Counted from the stretch's first letter, positions 29,793 to 40,073 are shown. The stretch is 64,000 nt of DNA from Polynucleobacter rarus (GCF_003072505.1 NZ_NTGB01000001.1:3011447-3075446), one strand, 5' to 3'. The notes: a model not told the origin generated them from the letters alone. A program made the numbers and translations.

Positions 29793-31859
29793 ATGGCGAA
29801 AGAAGAAAATAAGTCCCCATTATCCAAATTAGGCTTAAACACGCCTGCCGATTTGGCATTGCATTTGCCGATTCGATATGAAGATGAAACGGAATTATTG
29901 GATATCAACACCGCGATTTTTAAACAAAGTCAATTCTCAGTTCAAACTCAAGGTCAAGTAATTGACTCGCAAATTACCTTTCGTCCTCGACGCCAATTAA
30001 TTATCAAAATAGCGGATAAAGAACAAGAATTAATTTTACGGTTTATTAACTTTTATCCAAGCCAACAAAAACAAATGGCCGTAGGAGTTTTCCTGAGAGT
30101 GCGTGGAGAAATTCGAAACGGGTTTAATGGCCCCGAGATGATCCACCCAACCGTGAAGGCCTGCCAGCCTGATACGCCTCTGCCGAATCAATTAACTCCT
30201 GTTTATTCGACGGTGGCTGGGGTTAGTCAAACTATCATTCGAAAAGCGATTGATAAAGGATTATTAGATAGCAGGGCGAATGCGTTCTTAAGAGAAATAA
30301 TCCCCTCAACCTGTTTTCTAAAACCTCAATATGCATTTTTAAAAAATCTCCCCAGCTTAGAATCAGCGATACGAACTCTGCATCAACCACTAGCCACAGA
30401 GGATAAAGAGTCACTACTAGACAGAACGCATCTCGCTTGGCGCCGCGTGCAATTTGAAGAATTACTTTCTCAACAAATTTCTTTGCAAAGAGCGCATTTC
30501 GAGAGAAGAAAACGATTAGCTCCTGTTTTAAACAACCCCCAAAATGGCTATGTTCAAAAACTATTAGATAAACTCCCCTTTGAATTAACGGATGCACAAA
30601 AAAGGGTGTGGCAAGAAATCGCCAACGATTTACATCAAGACTTTCCGATGAATCGTCTACTGCAAGGGGACGTAGGCAGTGGTAAAACGGCTGTCGCAGC
30701 TTTATCTGCGGCATGCGCACTGGATAATGGGTATCAAGTTGCTTTAATGGCCCCAACCGAAATCTTAGCGGAGCAACACTTTTTAAAATTATTGCCTTGG
30801 TTCGAGGGAATGGATATATCTGTTGGTTGGTTAACAGGTAGTCTCAAGGTAAAAGAAAAGCGCGAAGTTCAACAACAAATCATGGATGGGTCACTGCAAC
30901 TAGTGATAGGGACTCACGCATTGATCCAAGAGGGCGTTCATTTTGCAAAACTAGGCTTAGCCATTATTGATGAGCAGCATCGATTTGGGGTATTGCAACG
31001 CTTGCAACTCTATTCGAAAAATGGTGATCAATCTATCTATGCCCATCAGTTAATGATGACAGCGACCCCTATTCCGAGAACTTTAGCGATGACTTACTAT
31101 GCGGATTTAGAAGTATCTGTGATTGATGAATTGCCACCAGGTAGAAGCCCTATCATTACTAGGCTTATTAAAAATACTAGACGACTTGAAGTAGTAGAGG
31201 GGATTCAACGTGAGTTGATCAAAGGGCGACAAGCGTATTGGGTTTGTCCGATTATCGAAGAGTCAGAAGCTTTGCAATTAAAAACGGCGTTAGAGACCTA
31301 TGAACAACTTACCGCTGAATTACCGCAATATCAAGTAGGTCTTATTCATGGCAAACTTCCTGCAGCAGAAAAGTCCCGTATTATGCAGGCATTCAAAAAT
31401 TGTGAAATTCAAATGTTGGTGAGTACAACCGTGATTGAAGTCGGTGTCGATGTCCCGAATGCTACCTTAATGGTTATAGAACATGCAGAACGTTTTGGAT
31501 ATGCTCAAATTCATCAATTGAGAGGGCGAGTTGGGCGAGGCTCAGAGCAATCAGTATGTCTTTTAATGTACGCAGAACCACTCTCAATGACGGCTAAAGA
31601 ACGCCTACAAAATTTAAGGGAAAGCAATGATGGCTTTGTGATTGCAGAACGTGATTTAGAATTGAGGGGGCCTGGTGAACTATTGGGGGCAAAACAATCA
31701 GGTGACACGATGCTGCGTTTTGTAGATTTAAATCGAGATGCTTGGTTGGTTGAAATAGCCAGAGATTTTGCTCATGATTTGTTACAAAATCATCCTGTAA
31801 TTGCACAAGAACATGTTCGTAGGTGGTTGGGTTCAAGAGCAGATTTTCTGAAATCATAA
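29793..31859 (+). CDS. recG: ATP-dependent DNA helicase RecG
   Basis: This 688-residue branched-DNA translocase remodels stalled forks and recombination intermediates. It has an N-terminal wedge (OB-fold) domain (about 30-170) followed by two helicase domains: Walker A GDVGSGKTA (about 292-300), DEQH box (IIDEQHRFG, about 391-399), motif III TATPIPRT, and motif VI HQLRGRVGRG (about 573-582). It is slightly shorter than E. coli RecG at the N-terminus. GGA lies 6 nt before the ATG. Confidence 0.97.
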   Translation: MAKEENKSPLSKLGLNTPADLALHLPIRYEDETELLDINTAIFKQSQFSVQTQGQVIDSQITFRPRRQLIIKIADKEQELILRFINFYPSQQKQMAVGVFLRVRGEIRNGFNGPEMIHPTVKACQPDTPLPNQLTPVYSTVAGVSQTIIRKAIDKGLLDSRANAFLREIIPSTCFLKPQYAFLKNLPSLESAIRTLHQPLATEDKESLLDRTHLAWRRVQFEELLSQQISLQRAHFERRKRLAPVLNNPQNGYVQKLLDKLPFELTDAQKRVWQEIANDLHQDFPMNRLLQGDVGSGKTAVAALSAACALDNGYQVALMAPTEILAEQHFLKLLPWFEGMDISVGWLTGSLKVKEKREVQQQIMDGSLQLVIGTHALIQEGVHFAKLGLAIIDEQHRFGVLQRLQLYSKNGDQSIYAHQLMMTATPIPRTLAMTYYADLEVSVIDELPPGRSPIITRLIKNTRRLEVVEGIQRELIKGRQAYWVCPIIEESEALQLKTALETYEQLTAELPQYQVGLIHGKLPAAEKSRIMQAFKNCEIQMLVSTTVIEVGVDVPNATLMVIEHAERFGYAQIHQLRGRVGRGSEQSVCLLMYAEPLSMTAKERLQNLRESNDGFVIAERDLELRGPGELLGAKQSGDTMLRFVDLNRDAWLVEIARDFAHDLLQNHPVIAQEHVRRWLGSRADFLKS

Positions 31860-31880
31860 AAATTCTCTAAGACAATAAAG

Positions 31881-32747
31881 ATGGCGAAAATAGTTGAAAA
31901 ATTAGTTCAGTATGGGTACCTGATGCGTTTGCATAAACCAATTGGTACCTTGCTATTGTTGTGGCCAACTTTATGGGCACTATTTTTAGCAAGTGATGGT
32001 CACCCACCGATTTTGCACATCTTCATCTTCTCGCTTGGTACCCTTTTAATGCGTAGTGCTGGTTGTGCAGTCAATGATTATGCTGATCGAGATTTTGATA
32101 AATTCGTGAAGCGAACCGAACATCGTCCTCTCACTTCAGGAAAAATTAGTGGCAAGGAAACATTATTTGTGGCTTCTTTTTTAGCCATCATTTCCTTCTT
32201 ATTAGTTTTACAGTTAAATACATTAACCATTCAACTCTCTTTTGCCGCACTTGCTATTGCCATTATTTACCCTTTTACAAAGCGGTTTTTTGCAATGCCT
32301 CAGGCAGTCCTAGGAATTGCTTTTGGGTTTGGTATTCCCATGACTTACGCTGCGGAATTAAATAGTGTTCCTTGGCAAGCATGGTTGATGCTATTAGGAA
32401 ATATTGCTTGGGCAATCGCCTACGATACTGCTTATGCGATGGTGGATCGTGACGATGATCTTAAACTCGGGATTAAGACTTCAGCCATCACTTTCGGCTC
32501 TTATGAAGTACTTGCGATTATGCTGAACTATGGACTATTTTTCTCCATCATGGGCTTCTTAGGTTGGAGTTATCAATTGAATATTTGGTTTTGGCTAGGC
32601 TTGGGTGGAGCAATTTTATGTGCTGTCTATCATTACACTTTAGTGCGAACCCGCGATCGCATGAAATGCTTTGCGGCGTTTAATCATAATAATTGGTTAG
32701 GCGCAGTACTTTTTGCTGGCGTTGCCGTTTCGTTGGCAACGCGCTAA
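31881..32747 (+). CDS. ubiA: 4-hydroxybenzoate polyprenyltransferase
   Basis: This 288-residue membrane prenyltransferase of ubiquinone synthesis has about nine helices and both Asp-rich motifs: [20 protein letters not shown] (about 66-85) and [20 protein letters not shown] (about 174-193). It follows recG by 21 nt. Presence implies aerobic respiration with ubiquinone. No chorismate lyase gene is adjacent. Confidence 0.96.
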   Translation: MAKIVEKLVQYGYLMRLHKPIGTLLLLWPTLWALFLASDGHPPILHIFIFSLGTLLMRSAGCAVNDYADRDFDKFVKRTEHRPLTSGKISGKETLFVASFLAIISFLLVLQLNTLTIQLSFAALAIAIIYPFTKRFFAMPQAVLGIAFGFGIPMTYAAELNSVPWQAWLMLLGNIAWAIAYDTAYAMVDRDDDLKLGIKTSAITFGSYEVLAIMLNYGLFFSIMGFLGWSYQLNIWFWLGLGGAILCAVYHYTLVRTRDRMKCFAAFNHNNWLGAVLFAGVAVSLATR

Positions 32748-33623
32748 TCACTTCATTGAATTCGTAAACTCTTGGCCCATTTCACTACTACGTTCGTTCG
32801 CTGCATTGACGGCTTGTTTTAAGGTTGAACCCCAATTTGCTTGACGTAAAACTTCTAGAGCCGCAAAAGTCGTGCCACCTTTAGACGTTACCTTTTCACG
32901 TAGCACACCTGGCGCATCCTGGGATTGTTGGGCTAGCATCCCAGCACCAATAATCGTTTGGTTGGCGAGTTGAAGTGCATTCTCAGGACTTAGACCTAAC
33001 TCAATCCCAGCTTGTAACAAGTTTTCAATCATAAAAAATACATAAGCTGGACCACTGCCAGAGATGGCAGTGACGGCATCTAATTGTTTTTCAGAGGGAA
33101 CCCAGACAGATTTACCAATGGCACCACAAACCCATTCAACTAATTGTTGATCCTGCTTTTTAACGCCTTTACCGGCAAAGAGCCCGGTGATTCCTTGGTT
33201 AATTAAAGCTGGAGTATTGGGCATAGAACGTATGACTCTATCATGACCTAATTTTTTACAAATATCTTGAGTGAGAACACCTGCCACAATACTTAAGACT
33301 AAAACTGGATCCTGTTGAATATTTTGACGTTGTTTGAGGACTTGCTGGAGTTGATCTAACGCGTCCATTAAGTGGGTAGGCTTCACTGCTAGGACGATTA
33401 AGTCAGCCGCGCCTAAAAAATTCTCTGCTTCACTGATACTGCCGGCTAAACGCACACCATAACTTTTTTCAAGGCGATCTCTAGCCGTCGCCATTGGGTC
33501 TACCGCAAGAATTTGGTCGGCGGTAATATTGTTTTTTAATAACCCACCAATAATGGCTGAAGCCATATTTCCACCGCCAATAAAAGCGATTCGGGTGTTT
33601 TCAGGCTTTACTAATGTAATCAT
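32748..33623 (-). CDS. proC: Pyrroline-5-carboxylate reductase
   Basis: This 291-residue enzyme performs the last step of proline synthesis. It has a Rossmann N-terminus FIGGGNMASAIIGG (about 14-27), VLAVKPTHL (about 77-85), MPNTPALINQG (about 135-145) and the C-terminal dimer signature EKVTSKGGTTFAALEVL. Its stop abuts the convergent ubiA stop. It is downstream of yggS by 40 nt on the same strand, the usual partnership. Confidence 0.95.
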   Translation of the reverse strand: MITLVKPENTRIAFIGGGNMASAIIGGLLKNNITADQILAVDPMATARDRLEKSYGVRLAGSISEAENFLGAADLIVLAVKPTHLMDALDQLQQVLKQRQNIQQDPVLVLSIVAGVLTQDICKKLGHDRVIRSMPNTPALINQGITGLFAGKGVKKQDQQLVEWVCGAIGKSVWVPSEKQLDAVTAISGSGPAYVFFMIENLLQAGIELGLSPENALQLANQTIIGAGMLAQQSQDAPGVLREKVTSKGGTTFAALEVLRQANWGSTLKQAVNAANERSSEMGQEFTNSMK

Positions 33624-33663
33624 TGTTTTCTTATAAAGGTTATTGAAGAAGTTCTATTTACTA

Positions 33664-34347
33664 TTAATCACGCTTACCAAAGATGGCTGTTCCAATGCGT
33701 ACCATCGTACTACCTGACTCAATCGCAAGTTCTAAATCGTCGGACATGCCCATCGATAAAGTATCAAAATGTTTGTAATTACCTAGTTCGGATTGTATCG
33801 TTTCAAACAAAGTATGTAACTCTTTTAGAGAGGTCGACCCAACTCCAGGCTCAGGAATTGCCATGAGTCCGCGTAATTGCAAGTTGGGTAAGCCTAAAAT
33901 TTCTTGACAGAGTTGAAGGGTCTCACTGGGTTGAACGCCACTTTTGGTCGATTCCCCACTAATGTTGACCTGCACTAACACTTGTAAAGGTGGGAGATGA
34001 GTAGGGCGTTGAGCAGACAAACGCTGGGCAATTTTGAGGCGATCAATACTTTGTACCCAGTCTACTTGTTCGGCAATCACTTTTGTTTTATTACTTTGCA
34101 ATGGCCCAATGAAGTGCCAAATGATTTCTGCACGGAGGGAATTTAAAAGATTTATTTTTTCGATACATTCTTGAACATAGTTTTCGCCAAAATGTCTTTG
34201 ACCAGCATTCAATGCCACTTCGACACTCTGCGCCGGATGGGTTTTGGATACAGCGATGAGTAGCACACTAGCAATTGATCGAGACGCTTGCTCACAAGCT
34301 TGTGCAATACGATTCTGACATTCCTCGAGTTGATCAGCAATACTCAT
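33664..34347 (-). CDS. yggS: YggS-family pyridoxal-phosphate homeostasis protein
   Basis: This 227-residue monomeric protein of alanine-racemase-like fold III binds PLP through the lysine in LLIAVSKTHPA (about 35). GQRHFGENYVQE (about 49-60), WHFIGPLQSNK (about 77-87) and LSMGMSDDLELAIESGSTMVRIGTAIFG (about 195-222) are diagnostic. It has no known enzymatic activity; it balances free PLP and amino/keto acid pools. It is located directly upstream of proC. Confidence 0.95.
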   Translation of the reverse strand: MSIADQLEECQNRIAQACEQASRSIASVLLIAVSKTHPAQSVEVALNAGQRHFGENYVQECIEKINLLNSLRAEIIWHFIGPLQSNKTKVIAEQVDWVQSIDRLKIAQRLSAQRPTHLPPLQVLVQVNISGESTKSGVQPSETLQLCQEILGLPNLQLRGLMAIPEPGVGSTSLKELHTLFETIQSELGNYKHFDTLSMGMSDDLELAIESGSTMVRIGTAIFGKRD

Positions 34348-34358
34348 ATGTATGGATC

Positions 34359-35606
34359 TTAAACCAACAAATCATCAAGAATTTCTATCCAATGTTTTAC
34401 TGGCATCGCATCATTTTGTAAATGTGTAATACAACCTACATTACCTGAAATAATGGTGCTTGCCTGATGCTCTTGACTAGCACTTAGAAGATTTTCTAGC
34501 TTTTGTTCTCTTAACTGAGTAGACAGTTTCTCTTGCAATATCGAGTAAGTTCCAGCAGACCCACAGCATAAATGGCTATCCTGGCATAAATTGACCTTGA
34601 CGCCTACTGCTGTGAGGACCAGTTCAACTTTTCCGCGGATTTGCTGACCATGTTGGAGAGTACACGGCGGATGGTAAATAACACTAGTAGCTTCTTGAAG
34701 GTTGATACGCTCTTTTAAATCGACAATTTTTTGTTCTAGTACTTCGCTAATATCAAGACACGCCTCACTAATTACTTTTGCTTTTTCAGCATATTCTGGG
34801 TGGTCTTTAAAATAATATCCATAGTCCTTAATCGCTACCCCACATCCTGAGGCATTAATTAACAATGTTTTAACTTGACCACTCTGAATAAGGGGGTACC
34901 AAGCATCAATATTATTTTGCATTTGGGCATAGCTTTTTTCGTGATCATTCAGATGAAAACGTAACGCCCCGCAGCAGCTTACTGATGGCGGGGCAATGAG
35001 TCGAATCCCTAATTTTGCTAAAACGCGCTCGGTTGCTTGATTGATATTGGGGAGCATTCCTGGTTGCACGCAACCCTCAAGAAACAACATCTCCTCTTTA
35101 ACCTGGATCTGTTGATCCATCTTACGATCTGGGTAAACAGGACTATCGGGAATTTTCTTTTGTAGAACTTTAGGTAGGACAGGCTTAAAAAAACGTCCAA
35201 TTTTCATTGCTGGATTGAATAGATTTGGCCTTGTTAAACCTTCTTTTAATAACCACCGCACAGCTTGTTCTTTAATGGGTCGCGGCGCAGCTTGCTCCTC
35301 TGCCCATTTGCGACCAATGTCTAGTAAATGACCATATTGAACGCCACTAGGACAAGTACTTTCACAATTGCGACAGGTAAGGCAACGATCCAAATGCTCA
35401 CGGGTCTTTACGGTAGCAGTCCTACCTTCAGCCATTTGTTTAATTAAATAAATTCTGCCTCGAGGACCATCGAGCTCATCACCAAGTATTTGATATGTTG
35501 GGCAGGTAGCTGTACAAAAACCACAGTGCACACAATTAGCCAGCAGTCTTTGGGCTTCTTTACCCTCAGGGGTATTTTGCAGCGCGGGAGATAAATCAGT
35601 TTGCAT
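34359..35606 (-). CDS. glcF: Glycolate oxidase iron-sulfur subunit
   Basis: This 415-residue protein has two 4Fe-4S motifs near the N-terminus, CVHCGFCTATCP (about 25-36) and CLTCRNCESTCP (about 75-86). Two CCG domains follow, with VSCCGALRFHL and HLCCGSAGTYSILQ. It transfers electrons from GlcD/GlcE toward the quinone pool. It starts 3 nt after glcE. Together they let the cell oxidise glycolate, a common algal exudate in lakes. Confidence 0.95.
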   Translation of the reverse strand: MQTDLSPALQNTPEGKEAQRLLANCVHCGFCTATCPTYQILGDELDGPRGRIYLIKQMAEGRTATVKTREHLDRCLTCRNCESTCPSGVQYGHLLDIGRKWAEEQAAPRPIKEQAVRWLLKEGLTRPNLFNPAMKIGRFFKPVLPKVLQKKIPDSPVYPDRKMDQQIQVKEEMLFLEGCVQPGMLPNINQATERVLAKLGIRLIAPPSVSCCGALRFHLNDHEKSYAQMQNNIDAWYPLIQSGQVKTLLINASGCGVAIKDYGYYFKDHPEYAEKAKVISEACLDISEVLEQKIVDLKERINLQEATSVIYHPPCTLQHGQQIRGKVELVLTAVGVKVNLCQDSHLCCGSAGTYSILQEKLSTQLREQKLENLLSASQEHQASTIISGNVGCITHLQNDAMPVKHWIEILDDLLV

Positions 35607-35609
35607 AAT

Positions 35610-36728
35610 TTAAGGCATTCTATTTGTTTTAAAAACTCCATTGGGATCAAAAGCATTTCTGATACGTTCTTGTACTATAGCAAGTGGCGCTGTCAAAGGT
35701 CGATCACGTAGGGAGGTGAAGACAGAACTAACTTGAGATTTATTACCTCGAAATAAGCTTGCATGACCGCCATTTTCTTGCGCTAGAGTATTCGCTTGCG
35801 CTTGTTCTAATGGACCTTTAAACCATCGTTGACCACCGAGCCATTCAATGCAAGTTTCGCCATGTAATGGCAAGGGCGCAGATAATGGATTAACTGCGAA
35901 ACGCCAAAGTGTATCCTCGGCCTTACACTGGAAATAGGGGTGAGTCTGCTCTTTGATGGATTGCCAAAATTGGGAGGCTTGTTCATCTTCAATGACTTGA
36001 CCTGGGTATTGCGCTAGCATTTTTTCAGTTGCAGATTCGACAGCAGCATTTGCGCCGCCCAATCTTAGCATCAATCTTCCTATGCTTTCACCTATCCAAC
36101 AACTTGCAGAAAGTGGTAAGGGAAGACCTGCCCAACGGTTCATTTGTTCAATCGCCTGCTCTTGATTGTACTCAAAGCATAGTGTTCGCGTCTTGGCGGG
36201 CAGCGGCAATACTTTAATAGAAACTTCTAAGAGCAGGCCGAGTGTGCCCATGGAGCCCGGAAGTAAGCGTGAAACATCGTAACCCGCCACGTTTTTCATG
36301 ACTTGACCACCAAAAGTGACGATATCACCACGACCATCCATGACTTTGACGCCAAGAATAAAATCCCTTAATGCCCCAGACTGTCCTCGACCAGGACCTG
36401 ATAAGCCAGCACAAACCACACCGCCGATCGTTGCATTAGAGCCAAAAAGAGGCGGCTCGAAAGGAAACATCTGCGCAGCTTCTGCGAGTGCCTGCTCAAT
36501 TTCTACCATGGGTGTACCAGCTTTGGCAGTGATTACTAACTCAGCTGGTTGATAGTCAACGATGCCACTATAACCAGAGGTATATAAATACTCACCTTGG
36601 GCTGGATCACCATACCAAGACTTCGTATTGCCACCAATAATTTGTAATTTTTTCCCTGAAGAAGCTGCCTCTTGAATCTGCGACCTAAACTGTTGTAAAG
36701 CTGGATCGAGGTTGATATGTTCCGCCAT
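35610..36728 (-). CDS. glcE: Glycolate oxidase subunit GlcE, FAD-binding
   Basis: This 372-residue PCMH-type FAD protein has GNTKSWYGDP (about 34-43), the central SGPGRGQSGALRDFILGVKVMDG stretch and NVAGYDVSRLLPGSMGTLG (about 145-163). The partner GlcD is encoded 1 nt upstream and GlcF 3 nt downstream. It resembles GlcD in its N-terminal half but lacks most of the C-terminal domain, as is usual. Confidence 0.94.
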   Translation of the reverse strand: MAEHINLDPALQQFRSQIQEAASSGKKLQIIGGNTKSWYGDPAQGEYLYTSGYSGIVDYQPAELVITAKAGTPMVEIEQALAEAAQMFPFEPPLFGSNATIGGVVCAGLSGPGRGQSGALRDFILGVKVMDGRGDIVTFGGQVMKNVAGYDVSRLLPGSMGTLGLLLEVSIKVLPLPAKTRTLCFEYNQEQAIEQMNRWAGLPLPLSASCWIGESIGRLMLRLGGANAAVESATEKMLAQYPGQVIEDEQASQFWQSIKEQTHPYFQCKAEDTLWRFAVNPLSAPLPLHGETCIEWLGGQRWFKGPLEQAQANTLAQENGGHASLFRGNKSQVSSVFTSLRDRPLTAPLAIVQERIRNAFDPNGVFKTNRMP

Positions 36729-36729
36729 C

Positions 36730-38214
36730 TTAAAATCTTTCTAGTTCAGGATGGGGAAGGATACCATTACTGATTCTCATAGCACCGTAGTCCGCGCAGC
36801 GATTGAGGGTAGGAATGGCCTTATCTGGATTGAGAAGTCTTTGTGGATCAAAGGACTCCTTAATCCCCCAAAACATGGCCCGTTCTTTCTCACCAAACTG
36901 AATACACATGGAGTTAATTTTTTCAATACCAACGCCGTGTTCGCCAGTTATTGTGCCACCAAGTTCAACGCAAGTTTCTAAAATCTCTGCCCCAAATTCT
37001 TCAGCTCTGAGCCATTCTTTGTGATCTGCGCCATTAAACATAATTAATGGATGCATATTGCCATCACCAGCATGAAAGACATTCATACAACCTAGTTGAT
37101 ACTTCGACTCCATCGTTTTAATGCGCTTTAACAGTTCAGCGATTTTTCTTCTAGGAATAGTTCCGTCCATGCAATAGTAATCTGCAGAAACTCGGCCTGC
37201 AGCAGGGAAAGCATTCTTTCTACCACTCCAAAAGCGCAGACGTTCTGATTCCGATGCGGAAACTTGAAGGCGTGTCGCACCACTTTTTTGTAAAACGGCA
37301 CTCATTTTTTCAATTTCTTCTGCTACTTCTTCGGGTGTGCCATCTGACTCACAAAGAAGGATCGTAGCAGCGTTTAAATCGTAACCAGCGTGTACAAAAG
37401 CTTCCACCGCAAGAGTTGCTGGTTGATCCATCATTTCTAGACCGGCCGGAATGATACCCGCTGCAATAATATCTGCAACCGCGTTACCACCTTTTTCAAT
37501 ATCGTCAAAACTGGCCATAATTACTTTGGCTAATGCAGGCTTGGGAACTAGCTTTACGGTGACCTCTGTCACAACTGCCAACATCCCCTCGCTACCAATA
37601 AAGACTGAAAATAAATCAAGACCAGGACAGTCAGGGGCTAATCCACCAAATTCAACTACTTCCCCAGTAATTAAGATCGCTCGGATACGCAATACATTAT
37701 GAATGGTTAAACCATATTTGAGGCAGTGTACGCCTCCAGAATTTTCGCTTACGTTACCACCAATCGTACAAGCGATTTGGGAAGAGGGGTCAGGTGCATA
37801 GTACAAACCATGTTTTGCTACCGCTTCAGAAATTGCTAAATTGCGCACTCCGGGTTGAACGGTGGCAGTTCTTGCTAAGGGGTTTATATCTAGAATCTTT
37901 TTAAATTTTGCCAATGACAGCACTAAGCCATTAGAAATCGGCATTGCGCCACCGGACAAGCCAGTACCAGCGCCTCTAGGAACAACTGGAATTCGGAGTT
38001 GATGACAAATTTTTAGGATTTGAATTACTTGATCCTCGGTTTGAGGTAAAGCTACAGCCATTGGCCTTTGACGGTAGGCAGCAAGACCATCACACTCATA
38101 GGGAATCGTATCTTCTGGCTCCCAAAGAAGCGCATCTTCGGCGAGTAATGGTCGAAGTTGAGTAAGGAGTTCTTCCTGTCTAAATTCTAGATTTGGTGTA
38201 CTGATGGTGTTCAT
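36730..38214 (-). CDS. glcD: Glycolate oxidase subunit GlcD (FAD-linked)
   Basis: This 494-residue oxidoreductase has a PCMH-type FAD domain (VPRGAGTGLSGGAMP, about 77-91; NSGGVHCLKYG, about 138-148) and a C-terminal substrate/cap domain with GDGNMHPLI (about 372-380) and GTITGEHGVGIEK (about 412-424). It is the first gene of glcDEF. A D-lactate dehydrogenase role is a minor alternative, but the tight glcE and glcF neighbours fix the assignment. Confidence 0.95.
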   Translation of the reverse strand: MNTISTPNLEFRQEELLTQLRPLLAEDALLWEPEDTIPYECDGLAAYRQRPMAVALPQTEDQVIQILKICHQLRIPVVPRGAGTGLSGGAMPISNGLVLSLAKFKKILDINPLARTATVQPGVRNLAISEAVAKHGLYYAPDPSSQIACTIGGNVSENSGGVHCLKYGLTIHNVLRIRAILITGEVVEFGGLAPDCPGLDLFSVFIGSEGMLAVVTEVTVKLVPKPALAKVIMASFDDIEKGGNAVADIIAAGIIPAGLEMMDQPATLAVEAFVHAGYDLNAATILLCESDGTPEEVAEEIEKMSAVLQKSGATRLQVSASESERLRFWSGRKNAFPAAGRVSADYYCMDGTIPRRKIAELLKRIKTMESKYQLGCMNVFHAGDGNMHPLIMFNGADHKEWLRAEEFGAEILETCVELGGTITGEHGVGIEKINSMCIQFGEKERAMFWGIKESFDPQRLLNPDKAIPTLNRCADYGAMRISNGILPHPELERF

Positions 38215-38247
38215 AGTTTCTCTTCTATAGATAGAATAATTTCAGCA

Positions 38248-38253
38248 TATAAT
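38248..38253 (+). promoter_or_regulatory. -10 box giving a near-leaderless adenosyltransferase mRNA
   Basis: A perfect TATAAT lies 8 nt before the ATG, so the predicted start is 1-3 nt upstream of the start codon. The -35 region is weak, and no Shine-Dalgarno could fit. Confidence 0.45.
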
Positions 38254-38261
38254 CATATTGT

Positions 38262-38828
38262 ATGGGAAATCGACTAACTCAAATTGCGACGCGCACTGGT
38301 GATACAGGTGAAACTGGTCTAGGTGATGGTTCTAGGGTCTTTAAAGATCATTTGCGAGTTTGCGCCATGGGTGATGTGGATGAGCTGAATTCCCACATTG
38401 GACTCTTACTGACTGAGGTTTTTCCTCCATCCGTAGAAGCAGAATTAAAAGTAATTTTTCACCAAATCCAGCATGATCTATTTGATTTGGGCGGTGAGTT
38501 GTGCATCCCTAACTTTGAGTTGTTAAAAGAAGAGCATGTGCTGCGGCTGGATGGTTATTTAGAACATTACAACGCTCAACTGCCTAAATTAGCTGAATTT
38601 ATTCTTCCTGGTGGGACTAGGATCGCCGCTCAAGCCCATATTTGCCGTACCATCTGCAGAAGAGCAGAGAGATCCATCGTGGCGCTTGGTAACCTTGAGG
38701 TGATTAATGATGCACCACGGCAATATACCAACCGCTTATCCGATTTGTTATTTGTCTTAGCAAGATTTTTAAATCTCAGCTCTGGCGGTAGCGATGTATT
38801 GTGGAATCACACAAAAGCGCTTAGATAA
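38262..38828 (+). CDS. PduO-type cob(I)alamin adenosyltransferase
   Basis: This 188-residue helical-bundle enzyme adenosylates cobalamin. The ATP-binding N-terminus TRTGDTGETGLGDGSRV (about 10-26) and the later motifs GGTRIAAQAHICRTICRRAER (about 127-147) and NRLSDLLFVLARF (about 165-177) are diagnostic for the PduO family, not BtuR. No cobalamin synthesis genes are nearby, so it may serve salvage and B12-dependent enzymes. It is divergent from glcD with 47 bp between starts. Confidence 0.92.
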   Translation: MGNRLTQIATRTGDTGETGLGDGSRVFKDHLRVCAMGDVDELNSHIGLLLTEVFPPSVEAELKVIFHQIQHDLFDLGGELCIPNFELLKEEHVLRLDGYLEHYNAQLPKLAEFILPGGTRIAAQAHICRTICRRAERSIVALGNLEVINDAPRQYTNRLSDLLFVLARFLNLSSGGSDVLWNHTKALR

Positions 38829-38892
38829 TAAGAAACTTAGTAACTAACTAAGTATAAATAACTAAGTAAATAAATCAGTGAGTAACTAAAAA

Positions 38893-38919
38893 AATGGTCG
38901 ACCAAATCGATCGACCATT
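38893..38919 (-). terminator. Terminator after aroG
   Basis: AATGGTCGA pairs with TCGACCATT across 9 nt. On the minus strand the stem continues into seven Ts, so it ends the aroG transcript. The plus-strand side lacks a clean T-tract. Confidence 0.85.
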
Positions 38920-38951
38920 GATTATTTTGAGTTACGATATTTCTAAATAGA

Positions 38952-40073
38952 TTATTTCTTCCTTCTTGCTTTGACGCCATTTGCTAAGATTTCTAGCACT
39001 TTCAATGAGTCATCCCAGTCGATACAAGCATCTGTAATACTCTTACCAAACTCTAATTTAGCTGGATCATCTTTACCTGGTGTGAATTTTTGCGCTCCAC
39101 CGTTTAAGTGACTTTCAATCATGACGCCAAATATAGAATCGGAATGGTTAGCTAATTGCTCAGCCACATCTCTGGCGACATCAACTTGTCTTTCATGTTG
39201 TTTACTGGAGTTTGCGTGCGAAAAATCAATCATCAAAGATGGCTTTAATTTAGCAGCAACTAAGTCTTCACAGGCAGCGGCTACACTTTTTGCATCATAA
39301 TTAGGCGCTTTTCCACCACGTAAAATGACGTGACAGTCTTCATTTCCTGAAGTTTCTACAATGGCGACTTGACCATTTTTATGAACCGATAAGAAATGGT
39401 GGCCACGGGCAGCCGCTTGAATCGCATCGGTTGCAATTTTGATATTGCCGTCAGTACCGTTTTTAAATCCAATGGGTGCAGAAAGACCAGATGCTAGCTC
39501 GCGGTGGATTTGAGACTCAGTTGTGCGCGCACCAATCGCTCCCCAAGAAATTAAATCGCCAATATATTGGGGTGAAATCACATCTAAAAATTCACTTCCT
39601 GCAGGCATTCCTAAACGATTGATTTCCATGAGTAATTGTCTTGCATAGCGCAATCCCTCTTCAATTTTGAAACTGCCATCTAGGTAAGGGTCATTAATTA
39701 ACCCCTTCCAACCGACCGTAGTTCTTGGCTTTTCAAAATATACACGCATCACAATTTCTAAATCATTTTTGTAATGATCACGAACTTCTAATAAACGTTT
39801 AGCATACTCAACCGCAGCGACGGGATCATGTATTGAGCAGGGGCCAATAATCACTAATAAACGATCATCTTTCCCATGAATAATTTCCCGAATCGATTTT
39901 CTTGTGTGACGAATCAATTTTTCGATGGGTGTTCCCAAGATTGGGAAAAAACGGATCAAATGCTCAGGTGGGGGGAGTACGCTGATATTTTTGATGCGCT
40001 CATCGTCAGTAGAAGAAGTCTTATCGATACTAGCGTACCAATTTTCCTGGGTGCTTAAAGCTTTATCGTTCAT
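38952..40073 (-). CDS. aroG: 3-deoxy-7-phosphoheptulonate (DAHP) synthase, class I
   Basis: This 373-residue enzyme condenses PEP and erythrose-4-phosphate, the first committed step to aromatic amino acids. Class I motifs are IGPCSIHDPVAA (about 77-88), RVYFEKPRTTVGWKGL (about 110-125), KNGTDGNIKIATDAIQAA (about 198-215) and LMIDFSHANSSKQ (about 276-288). Expression appears to be controlled by the aromatic attenuator 33 to 147 nt upstream. That leader, with Phe, Tyr and Trp codons, makes this enzyme a target of amino-acid-sensing transcription control rather than only feedback inhibition. Confidence 0.96.
   Translation of the reverse strand: MNDKALSTQENWYASIDKTSSTDDERIKNISVLPPPEHLIRFFPILGTPIEKLIRHTRKSIREIIHGKDDRLLVIIGPCSIHDPVAAVEYAKRLLEVRDHYKNDLEIVMRVYFEKPRTTVGWKGLINDPYLDGSFKIEEGLRYARQLLMEINRLGMPAGSEFLDVISPQYIGDLISWGAIGARTTESQIHRELASGLSAPIGFKNGTDGNIKIATDAIQAAARGHHFLSVHKNGQVAIVETSGNEDCHVILRGGKAPNYDAKSVAAACEDLVAAKLKPSLMIDFSHANSSKQHERQVDVARDVAEQLANHSDSIFGVMIESHLNGGAQKFTPGKDDPAKLEFGKSITDACIDWDDSLKVLEILANGVKARRKK

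Noticed and set aside
30235..30756. 173-codon reverse-strand frame inside recG
   Set aside because: It lies entirely in the shadow of a well-conserved helicase gene, has no Shine-Dalgarno and no recognisable domain.
38829..38892. Short AACTAA/ACTAAG repeats after the adenosyltransferase gene
   Set aside because: The repeats are short, irregular and AT-rich; no consistent unit or spacing as in a CRISPR or satellite.
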